From Paragyromitra xinjiangensis (Eukaryota; Ascomycota; Pezizomycetes; Pezizales; Discinaceae), in contig JBCAMK010000001.1 of NCBI GenBank assembly GCA_038503065.1, forward strand, positions 2,232,001-2,296,000: a stretch of 64,000 nucleotides of DNA, in the 5' to 3' direction. The position numbers and the translations under genes were made by a program. The notes below the pieces were generated by a model that was not told the origin of the DNA, searched no databases, and saw only the letters and a list, made by a program, of their open reading frames with translations. Positions 37,701-48,588 of this stretch are shown here, one piece after another (position 1 is the first letter of the stretch; each line of letters starts with the position of its first letter).

Positions 37701-40011
37701 AGTATTTTTTTGGAAATTCTATATTACGGAGCTATCACCGTTTCCTTGAGAGGATTGGAGTTTTCATATTGCTGGCCGGGCATGTTATCCATCTTAAGGA
37801 ACCAATTTGCTACTCCCCAAAAAATCTGCAACTCTCTTCCTGAATGCGTGGTCGGTACGACAAAACCGAAGGGTTTGGCGCACGTATACATGTAACCACT
37901 ACTGTACGTATGTTCTTCCGCAACCTTCCGAAGTAGCTGTTCGCTGGTGGATTTAGCTGAATTATTCCAGCTCTGATGATATACCGTATATATTCGAGAA
38001 GGGAATTACTGACGTTTGTGACGAATGATCAACGGTGATCGAAGTCTTATGTCTGGGGGACCTAATGTAGTAAGAACATGTAGAAATTGGTTATTATATG
38101 AAGAGAATATCAGAAAATATAGATTTTAGTTTGTAATAGCTTATAGAAGAATGTCGGTCTTATTCTGCCGTTAGTGCAAAAACTGGTAATAAATGGATGC
38201 AAGAATGTCCACGGGAAGACTGAAGCGGCTCTGCTACAACTGAATAAACGATCTTGGCAGGGCTGAGATGCATTATTAAAGTTTGCCTAGCTTCACAGCT
38301 TCCTTGCGTTACAGATCTTTGGGCAGGAGATCGGTAACCCTGCAAGTGAAGTCTTTTTCGCCACGATTCAACGATACTTTTCAAAAAAGAAAGAAACAAA
38401 ATTAAATGGAAGATTAACAGTGTGGAATTTAGTATGGTTTATCACACACTAGCTCTACAAGCGCTAGGAAAAAGAAATAAAGGCATGTATTGCATATAGA
38501 GAGCGGAAGGCCACCGGCATATCTTAATCATTGGCCCTTCGGGATCTACCGTCGAATAGCATACATATACCTACATGTATGCAGCAACGCTGAAACCCTC
38601 CTAGATTAGGGAGTATTTCAAAGATAAGCGTTTTTTTATGATCTTCTTTTTAGTATACACTGACACAGCTTATGCGCTTTACGAGAAAAAAAGGAAATTG
38701 TAATATCCCATACGTGTCCGCGCCACGCAGCCATTCCGACTACACAAATATTATAGCGACCTTACAGTTTTGAAAGGGAAGGCTGTACGAGACCCTTCTC
38801 GGGATACCTGAAAGTCAATCGCAATATTTTCCTTCTCAGCACTGTGGAATTCAAGTAGCGATCAACATGCGAACGTTTCTCTCTTCGGCGAAAGGTGCGC
38901 TCAGACCTTTCTATCTGGATCTGAGGTTTGACCCATGAGCATCCGGGGCTATTTCTTCCGGGCAGGAGGGTCAAGGAGCCGCAACAATCATGCGCGCCTG
39001 TCGAGCAAATGCAGAGAGCGGGGCGAGGTAAGAACGTTCATTGAAGAAGTAGATACATGTATATATGGCTAGACTGCACGTGGATCGTCAGCTATCATCC
39101 GTGCCCAACATGTACGTCCGAAAATCCGATACCGCCAAGCGATATCGGTTATTGAGAGGAGAAACGTAGTCCAACAGAAGGTCGTATTCGCGAAATTACG
39201 ATATGCCGAAGATAGCCATATAATAATCTAGAGGAGTATCCGGGAGCGATTTTTCCTAAAGTTCTCGTCTATTCTGCAAGGAGTTGAAAACTTGGTTAGT
39301 ACAAGCACGCCAGATCAAAGGCTTGCAGGGCGCTGAACTGAATTATCTACTGCATACATACATAGCCTTCAGTCACCTACACACCCATAGAACCGAGGAG
39401 AGAGAGAGAAGAGGGGGTAATTAAGTATGTGTGTACAGGTAATTACTCTGGACAGTGCAACCGACATTTGTACTCAGCTATATGGACCTCGGACAGCGTC
39501 CCGAGAGAAAATACCGCAAAGCAACACAATTTCACACCCGTTTTTTTTTCTTTCTAAGGATGATGAGGGTATAGTAGAGTGAACTAATATTTATCAATAA
39601 ATGGGAAACAAAGTTTACAAAACTTGAAGTTGAGGCTCGGGAGAAGTATCCGGATGCTGCAGCTGTCAAACACCAAAAGGGCAGGTTTCTGTAATTGGGG
39701 TGGATTCCAGCACGGAGGCACTTTTCAGACCACCTGGTCTGGATAGGCGGAGAGTCATGTGATCTTGAAGAGCCTTGGCGGAGCACAGCTTCCGGACATC
39801 GGTAATCTTGCTCCGTGTTCACATCTGGTTCCTGGCATCCACCACCCTACCTGCAGCTCGGATTTCCATATTTCAGCGCATCTATTACCACTACTCGTAC
39901 TTTGTTAGCTTGCTGATACAACTATACACACTTTCGGACAGACTGAGATCCCCTAATTTAGCTTACCGGGGAAGCACTTCCGAGCACAAAACCCAAACTT
40001 AGAACGCAACA
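34772..40011. other. 5.2-kb region without a recognisable gene
   Basis: No gene supported. It holds a GTAC microsatellite (35272-35285), many TACATGTA-type words and a short hairpin at 37348-37368 (AAGACCC/GGGTCTT). Frames around 35000-35800 occur on both strands over the same bases and carry no motifs. Confidence 0.4.
35272..35285. repeat. GTAC tetranucleotide repeat
   Basis: About three and a half GTAC units within a stretch of TATGTAC-like words; self-complementary sequence. Confidence 0.7.
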
Positions 40012-42510
40012 ATGGCACCTACGGAGGAAGGGCGGGACAGCGGAGAAGGAAGGTCATCAGGGGATTCGAATGGGAATTTGCGGAAGCCTGGGGATCATGA
40101 AAAACCAGAAGCGTCACCACAGACGAGCGCGTTCCAGTCGGCTATAGCGGCTTGGAGAAGTAAGAGCATTTTGTTTACTTGCTTTGCAGATCAGATGGAA
40201 AAATCGGCTCTGACACGATTGGGTGGATAGATATTGACCTTTCAACATTACAGAAGTCACTCGATACTACCGCCACCGATATTGTCAGCAGCCAAAAAGA
40301 CAATTTGATTGAACGCAAGGAACTGGCGCAGAAGACGAAGGAGTACAAAAAGTTGAGCGAGGAAGCCAAAAGAGACGAATGGAAAGTACTGTTAAAATGT
40401 GAATTACCTGCCTACTTGAGAATGGAAATTGGGGCTTAATGCTGATATGCTTACAGCTTACCAGACCTTCATCGACCACCTGACAACCTCCAAAAAAGCT
40501 ACCGAAAATGCATTTCTCAATCTCTATCAGTCGCTCTCCGAGGCTCCAGACCCATATCCCCTCTTGGAGGCGACAATTGACTCTCTCCTATCGCTCTCTG
40601 ATATGCAGGCGTTGACCCGGGAGAACACCTCTTTAAACTCTACAGTCACCCGCCTCTCAAGTCAGATATCTAACCTTGAGGCCTCCATGGCTAGCAAAAA
40701 CAAGGAGCTCGAAAGACTAAAACTAGAAAAAGAAGAGGAGATGAAGAAGCAAGAAGAAGTCTGGCGGGGTGTCATTGACGAAAAGACACGGAACTGGGAG
40801 GGTAAAGAGAAGGCCCTTAGCGAGAAATTAGAGCATCAGGAAAGCGTATTGAAGGAAATAAAAGCTAGTTACGAGGTATCGCAACGGATGGGGCCCCGAA
40901 GTGCTGGTGGGGAAGATGATGGATTGGCAAAGGAAAGAATGGCGGAATTTGAGATCTTATCAAGAGATTTAGAGAGAACAACGCTGAGGTTAGTGGAAGC
41001 TGAAAGGCGAAATGAGCAGTTGAGGCTAGAGCTTGCAAACGCGCAAAGCGGAGGAGGACATACAGCTGCCAGCGATAATAAGGCCGAAGTTGAAGAAGAC
41101 CCGTTAATAGCTAGTCTCCAAGGAGAAAATTCCACGCTCTTGAAGAGGGTGGAAAATGTCAAGACCGAGGCGGGAAATGAAAAAAGGGAATGGGAGAGGA
41201 AGATTAGAGGACTTGAGAGAACGATCGAAGGACTGAAGAAAGACAAAGAAATATTGAAAGAAAAGATGAACAAGTGGGGCGATTACGAAGAAGTACGAAG
41301 AGAATTAGAAATTTTGAAGGTTTGTAATAATTACTTTCCGTTCATCGATTGTCACTCAGTGCTAACCTTCTAGTAGTCAATTGAATTTTCAACCGGCGAT
41401 GATGACGACGATGATGTTCTCGACTTCTCCAAGACTGGAACCGCTGACAATGACGAAAACGGCGGCAGCAAGAAAGCGAAAGGAGGGAAAGAAACACTCG
41501 AACAGATGTTACTAGCCCGCAACAAGAAACTAGGTAATGACCTAACTCTCCTCCGTGTCTCCCACGACGAGCTCTCCCTTCGCCTTCGCAACCTCCAGCA
41601 AACTCTCGATTCTACGACATCAGACCTCGTCTCCGCCCGATCCCTCAATGAGAAGCTTGAAAACGATCTTCTCAAATTTCAGCAGGAAACACAACACTCC
41701 TCAGCGCTCTCCGTAGCTGGCACCTACGTATCTCGCTATCCATCTGCCCAATCCATCGCGCACGGTTCCCAGCGCCGCATATCACCTACTTCATCCATAA
41801 TCTCTGGGGTTATACCGCACTCGCCGTCGCATGTCTCGCTTGCTGGCCTCCGTGCTGGCGAGACGGAAAGCTATGGCCCTGGTAGCGGTATCTTGCCAAT
41901 GGTGACGGCCCAGCGAGATAGATTCAAGCAGAAGAATCAACAACTCGAAGACGACCTCTCCCGCGCTCACGGGACCATCTCAAATCTTCGCCAAGAAGTC
42001 GCATCCCTTCAAAAAGACAATCTCCAACTCTATGAGAAGACTCGTTACGTCTCCTCCTACTCGCGCCAACCCATCACGGTTGGGGGTGGTGCTGCTTCCT
42101 CCTCTGGTTTCGGCGCAAATTCAAACCCCTCATCGACACTCCATGCGTCTAACTCTAGCGGGCTCTCGATTGACCGGTATCGCCAAGCGTATGAAGCTAA
42201 CATCTCTCCATTCGAAGCTTTCCGAGGACGAGAGAGCGCGCGGGCGTTTCACAAGATGGGACTAGCGGAAAGAGTGATTTATTCCTTGACGAGAGTGGTA
42301 TTGGCGAATCGGACAAGTAGGAATTTGTTCGCGGGGTATTGCGTCCTGCTGCATTTGTTGGTATTCTCGATGCTGTATTATGCGGGAACAACCGAAGTAG
42401 AGAAGCATTTAGGGGGGATGGCGGGCGAGGCCGGGTTGGCGGCGGCAGGGGGCGGGGTAGGAGCAGATAGGGGTGATTGGCATCAAGAAGGGTTTGACGA
42501 AAGGGGTTGA
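40012..42510 (+). CDS. COY1: Golgi coiled-coil membrane protein, COY1/CASP
   Basis: Four exons: 40012-40159, 40231-40398, 40457-41319 and 41377-42510, 770 residues. Introns are 71, 58 and 57 bp. The product is the CASP golgin, a tail-anchored coiled-coil protein that acts in intra-Golgi tethering and SNARE function. Family blocks include FQSAIAAWR followed after splicing by NIDLSTLQKSLDTTATDIV, then long coiled coils (about residues 60-530) and ILKSIEFSTGDDD across intron 3. The C-terminal CASP region has YRQAYEANISPFEAFRGRE, a Tyr/His-containing pre-membrane segment and one transmembrane helix (about 707-729, NLFAGYCVLLHLLVFSMLYY). A short Gly-rich lumenal tail follows. Length suits fungal homologues. 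Intron 3 ends in TAGTAG: splicing at the first AG would put a stop codon in frame, so the second must be used. Intron 1 likewise has two earlier AGs (40189 and 40194), and phase plus family sequence support the third. Confidence 0.93.
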
Positions 42511-43947
42511 GAAGAGGACCCGATGGGTTTTCTTTGTTTGAGATGAGAGGAGAGATACTTTTTAATGAGTGTAGGTAATTGACGTTCTGGCACGAGGTTT
42601 GCGAGGTTTTCTATGCACTTGGTAGTTTGTATTACTTACGTAAGAGCCTTTAAGAAATTTGTTTGGGATAAAAGTATGCCCGCCAACACCAAAGCATGAG
42701 AGAGTATCTTATTTGAAAATTTTGCACCATGACGTGTATGAAATAAAGCAAGTTCGTCATGGAATATCACTCGCGCCTGGGAGCAGTGTGCTTGTTAGGC
42801 ATATCACAATCTTGCTAAGGTGGCGGAAGAGCCCGCATGTTGTAGAAAAGCTGTCTCGTGCCCAGACCTAATGCTTGCGCCAGGGCTCGTACCTCACGCC
42901 TGTAGCAAGACATAAAATAGGATGGGCACGAGACAGGTAGAGAAGGGTTTTCCAGGAAACTAGTTAAGATTTTAACTTTCGGGTCGTGAAAGGGATCCGA
43001 TATACGCACACCCATGGAACACATCCCGAGTATAAACAGCTCGAGTATAAACCCCCCCCCTCTTTTTGGATCTCTCGCCTTCGTCTCCCTCTTTAACTTA
43101 TTCATTCGTGGTTTCTTCTCCACCATCTCACTGCCATATTTGTACTATCCATATCTGTATCCTCACCATCATGACAGCCACTGTATTCAATGGGATCTCG
43201 AGTTCATGTCGATCATATCTCAGGTGGTTGATTCCTTCGCGACGAAAAAGGCTCATTCAGCCGTAGCCAGCCAACCCCTTGCGTGTAGCCATTCCTCAGT
43301 GATAGTCAAGTAGATTGCCAATTGGGCTAAAGTGCTGTCCTAGCGTTGCAAGATTCGGATCAATCAGATCGGCAGAGTCAAATCAACCATCAAGTGTTGT
43401 GACGACAAACCAAGGCAATGGAAGATAGTGATGCGAGCCTGCGAGGGCACATAGCATTTCTGATCGAGTGAGACACGATGAATAGGACCCTCGGCCCGTG
43501 CCTTGCTATGCACCTTGCCAAGACCCAATCTTGATATCCCGGGCCAGGACCAGGATACGCACGAACCCCACAACTCCAAGCCAGTGACGCAGCTAACTTT
43601 TCCGTTGTTCCATCTCCATCCTCTCCTCCTTTCCCGGGGAAGAAGTTCTTCAAACATCAGGGCTCACGAGGGATACCATACCTGTAGATATCTAGCATAT
43701 CTTTTACTATCTATTCATCTGCGTATCGATTCTTAACCACTGATCTGTCGCGTGTGCGTGCGTGTGTGCGTGCATGTTCTGTCTGCTGGCTCAGCGTTCG
43801 CCACATGCTAAACAACTTCCATCCATCACACCAATAGCTCACACACGAGATTCCTTCAGTTCAATAAAAAACTCTTAATACCCCATCGATTCTCCATCTT
43901 TCGCTACCGCGTAAGTGAAATAAATACCCCCCCCATCTAGACAAACC
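42511..43947. other. Intergenic, COY1 to patatin lipase
   Basis: No gene seen. C-runs at 43052-43060 and around 43927-43935 lie in the upstream part of the lipase gene. Frames near 43014-43740 lie opposite each other on both strands and show no known motif. Confidence 0.4.
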
Positions 43948-46624
43948 ATGGCTTCACAGCGCGAACCATTGCCGGATATTGACACCGACTTTGTCAATCC
44001 CGATGGTAAGCCCCCGCCTAATCACCCCACCGGAGAGGAGCCAGAGGACACCTTCCTAACAGCCTTTCAAATCGACGCAGACCTAGCTGCATTCGCCCGT
44101 GCTGTGAATGCGCCCGATGCACCGGAGGAGGACTTTATAACCGCGCTGAACGACTGGCGCCCTGTGCGGCAGAGGATTCGGAGAAAGAACCCGAAGAAGA
44201 GACCGAGGAGAGGGAAGGATGAAACGAGGGAGGGTTTCGGATACCAAATTCTAAAATGGCCGATGCTTGCGGTGGTATTTGCCTGGATTTCGATTCTGTC
44301 GTAAGGCCTCACTTTCTTCCCGGAGGAGCTATGTCAAGTAGTTATGAAGGGAGGGTGGGAGTTTGTTTGGCTCACAAGGAACACAGGATCCTCTACGTTA
44401 TGACCCGCTTCTACATTTCTCGATACGAACACTGGGTAACCTGGCGGGGTAAGCGCGAAGCTCTCCGCCGTAAACTACGCTCAACATCAAACTACGCTGA
44501 ATGGTGTGCCGCTGCTAAAGAACTTGACGCCTACCTTGGTGCCGACGCCTGGAAAGCCGATGAAGCGTTCGCTTACTATGACTACAAGACGATCCGGAAG
44601 GCAGCGGGGGACATGTACAAGATCCGGCAGCGCGCCGAAGAGGAGGAACGAAACGGTTACTCGGAGGTGAACGGCACTGGTAGTGGTAGAGTGAAAGCTG
44701 TCGACGAGTTAAGGAATCTGGTGGAACTGTGTGTAAAAAGCAACTTTGGAGGGATCGAAAGTTTTAGGCTTTATAGCCAGACCTATTACGGAACGAAGGA
44801 TAAGGTGCAGGATTTTATCGAAGAAGGTATGATTACCTTCACCTAGTGACTAGGGTTAGGTTTATTAATGATACACAGTGGAGAAAAGTTTAAAGTTTCT
44901 ACTAGAGACGAATTCACTGGGGATGGAGGATAAAAGGATATTATTTAAACATTTGCATAGTAACTATGGGCGCACGGCTCTGTGCTTGAGCGGCGGCGCT
45001 TCTTTTGCGTATGTCCACTTCACCGCATGAGAAGCACATGTACTCACTCTTATCTAGATACTATCACTTCGGCGTTGTCAAGGCCCATCTTGATGCGGAC
45101 CTTCTTCCCACAGTTATCACCGGGACCTCCGGTGGTGCGCTAGTAGCTGCTTTGGTATGTACACGGACAAATGAAGAACTGAAAAAGCTGCTGGTGCCGG
45201 AATTAGCGAACAAGATCACAGCTTGCCAGGACGACACATGGACATGGGTTAAGAGGTGGTGGAAAACCGGTGCCCGGTTTGACAGCGTCGAATGGGCAAA
45301 AAGGTGTTGTTGGTTTACTAGGGGGAGCATGACGTTCAAGGAGGCATACGAACGAACAGGAAGAATATTAAATATCTCATGCATCCCTTCTGACCCGCAT
45401 TCGCCTAGCTTGCTGCTGAATTACCTTACCGCTCCCGACTGCTGCATCTTCTCAGCTGTTCTTGCCTCAGCCGCCGTTCCCGGCATTCTCAACCCGGTCG
45501 TACTTATGACTAAAACTAAGTCCGGCACGATAGCTCCTTTCAGCTTCGGCCATAAATGGAAAGACGGCTCCCTTCGCACCGATATCCCCCTCAAAGCTCT
45601 CAATTCCCACTTCAACGTAACTTTCTCCATCGTCTCTCAAGTCAACCCCCACGTTTCCATTTTTTTCTTCTCCTCGCGCGGTTCCGTCGGCCACCCCGTC
45701 ACCCATCGCAAAGGCAAAGGCTGGCGTGGTGGCTTCCTTGGGTCCGCATTAGAGCAGTACCTCAAGCTTGATATGGCGAAATGGCTCAAAGTTCTCCGTC
45801 ACCTAGAACTCCTCCCACGACCGCTATCACAAGACTGGAGCAGCGTTTTCTTACAGAAATTCGATGGGAACATCACCATCTGGCCAAAAACAAACATTAC
45901 AGATCTTCGATACATCCTGAGCGATCCAAGCGAGGAACGGCTGGAGAATATGTTGCTTGTGGGTCAGCGATGTACATTCCCGAAGCTGAACTTTGTGAGC
46001 AATAGACTTAGAATCGAGAGGCTGGTGGAAAAGGGACGGCAGATGACACGGAATAAGCAAACGGAACCAGAACATGCGTTTTTGGAAGACAAGAAAGTCG
46101 TTAGAGAACCCGGAAAGATGTGGAAGCGCCCTTCGCAGCGTGGCTCGGAGGGGCGTGAACAGAAGAGGGCAATGTCGGAAAATGGGGATTTCGCCGGTGG
46201 TAATTCAGAGAGCCCAACTGCGCGGTTTAGTAGCTGGCTTTCGAGATGGAATAGCAGCGGAAGTGGAAATGCAGCTGGAGGGGCTAGTGGAGACGGTCAA
46301 CGGAATTTGAAGGAGGAGAGTGATGGAGGTGGGCATGATGAGAGGGCAGGCACGGGGGGGAGGAGAAATAGTGTGAGCGATACATTTAAGGAGCTAGAGA
46401 ATCAAGGACGGGTGTTATTTGATGATGATTCAGAGGAGTCTACGGAGAGTAGTGCTACTTCTGAGGAGGAAGGAGGAGAGGAGGAGGAGAAAGAAGATGA
46501 GGTAGAAGGGGACCGTGAGGGAGATGGAGAACAGGAGGGCGATGCATTACTGGGTGGTGAGGGGCGGAGGGTGGAGAAGTTCCAGGCGGGAGGAATGGGG
46601 GGCGTGGTAGGAGTGACGCCTTAA
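43948..46624 (+). CDS. Patatin-like lipase, TGL3/4/5 class
   Basis: Four exons: 43948-44300, 44387-44826, 44879-45008 and 45058-46624, 829 residues. Introns are 86, 52 and 49 bp. The N-terminus has an acidic region and a basic stretch, then a hydrophobic segment (about 105-125, LKWPMLAVVFAWISILSILYVM). Next comes the conserved RRYEHWVTWRG-like DUF3336 region. The patatin domain begins with LCLSGGASFAYYHFG (oxyanion loop, about 299-313), split by intron 3. It carries the nucleophile in GTSGG (S332) and the dyad aspartate in DGS (D477). These enzymes hydrolyse triacylglycerol or act as acyltransferases on lipid droplets in yeast, and the plant SDP1 group is similar. From about residue 690 the tail is low-complexity, Ser/Gly-rich and then strongly acidic (EEEGGEEEEKEDE), probably disordered. 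Which TGL paralogue it corresponds to cannot be told. Confidence 0.92.
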
Positions 46625-48588
46625 GCTGCCAAGAGAGAGAACGGGACTTGGCTTGTAGCTTCTTCCTAATTCCTAAATTGCCGGGTTCGTGGGAGGTTTT
46701 TCTTTATACATTCGTTTTCTTTCACTGAACTTTGGCTATCATGGTTTTGCGGGGGCTTTGGATATCACGTTTGCATTTTCGCTTGGCTTGGTAAGTGGGC
46801 TGTATACTCTGGAGTTTTTTTATTTATGGTTCCCTATTTGAACTTTGCTATCGTTGGCATTTTTATGGCGTGCTTGAGTCGGAATAGTGTGTCTGTGTAA
46901 GAAAGAGAAAGAAGTCAATACAATTAAATATATTATTTAGCCTACTTTCCGCAATGGCACAGGGGCTTGCGGCGGGGAGGTCACCTTCCCTTGTTGGATG
47001 CAGTTGGGTTGAGGTTCAGCTTTGATGACATATTTTGGTATATGGAATCCTTAGATAGAGGTACTAAGTATTTGTGGCAGATGTCAAGGCTAACTGAAAC
47101 GTCAGGTCTTAAGATGCAGGTGTCAGCGATCAGGGCAGCTCCTCTATAATATAGATTGTCGCGCGCAGCTCCAAAAAAGAGGGATATAACAAGTGTATAC
47201 TTTAGAAAATCTTGCCATGGCCTTCGTTTTACATAGCATTGAAGATTGACTGTTAGAAGGAAAGTAGAAATATCGCTGGACCATATCTAGATAGAACCGG
47301 ACGTTAGGAATTCGCTCAACAAGCACGCCTGAAGAAACAGGCGAGTAGGATTCAGTGCACATAGAGTAGGAATGAGGACCTGTCATGGTTTGGTTTGCTC
47401 TGGCTCGGGCCGTTCCGCCCATAGCAAAAGCATAAACAGTAGCGACACCCTTGTCCTAGCCCAACGCTCTGTGGGTCACAATGTATCACTCTGACCCGCA
47501 GAGGTCTAACTGCACCAGCCTACCGATCTTCCACAGTTGATCGTCCTCGTATGCAAGATCCGATATCAAATCAATACCTGACGATCTCCAAACTCTGGGT
47601 TGAATGTTCTCCACATTTGATTCCTCATGAGTGGGCCAACCACAAGAGAGGAAGACAGGGAAAACTGGGCCGTCGCCGAACCCCGCCACCACAAATCAAG
47701 ATCAAGATGGTTGTGTTATTCACAACCATGCACCACGCACCTGAACTCACCAATGGAACTAACCGAGCCAAATTAATAGGCGTGAAAATCCCAAACCACA
47801 TAACATGAACCAATCCGAAAACGAGAAGAGTTGTGGGAAAAATAGGTATATACTCTCAAACTTCTCTCCAACACCCCCCGGGAATAACCAGGACTGGTGA
47901 AGGGGTAGTGAGCCTCCATAGGTACAAATCAAAAAGAGGTAGAGGCAAAGGCTAGACTACAAATGTTCTTCCCTCCCCTCTCCAAGGAAAATGAAAGCGG
48001 TATCAGTCATGCAAGATAAAAGTGTGAATAAACGCTAGCCAGCGCATCCTAGGAGACGATGAAAAACACCCAATCATACAATGTGGAAAAAAAACTGAAG
48101 AAAACGCCAACCCGTCGACAAGTGCTCAAGAATATAGGATGGGAAAAAACAGAAACCAAACCCAAGAAAAGAGAAGCGAAACCGAAAATGCCGAGATCGA
48201 AAATCTGGATAAAACTAAACCAGAAGAAATAAGAATGGACCCGTCCGAAGGAGAAGAAGAAAGAAAAGTGCCGCATAAGGACCCGAAAACCCATAACAAA
48301 ACAAGACAAAGGCAAAACCTTGAAAGCAGCGAAAAAAAAACACCCTCCCATTCCCAGACAGTCTAAACTTTAAAAACAATGAAAACTTTTTCTCTTTTTT
48401 AGCCCTAACCGCATGCTCTTATTCCCGAATGTAACCATGGTGCTAGCTGTCGTTCCTGGTTGCAACCCTAGCGCGCCATCAGATGGCATATCGACAACGG
48501 CTGTTTCTTTTACAGTGCTCGCTTTCTCTTCCCAAACATGGCCGCTGTGTGTAGCAGCGTCATCACCCTCTTCTTTCCGGCCATGTAG
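46625..48588. other. Convergent intergenic, lipase and phosphodiesterase 3' ends
   Basis: Holds the 3' UTRs of the lipase (+) and the phosphodiesterase (-). The Lys/Glu-rich frame at 48139-48366 lies in A-rich sequence and is probably non-coding. Confidence 0.4.

Noticed and set aside
39124..39146. Inverted repeat CCGATA/TATCGG
   Set aside because: Six-bp arms, no flanking duplication; not significant.
48139..48366. Charged 75-codon frame
   Set aside because: Composition follows A/G-rich sequence in the 3' UTR of the phosphodiesterase; no conservation signal visible.
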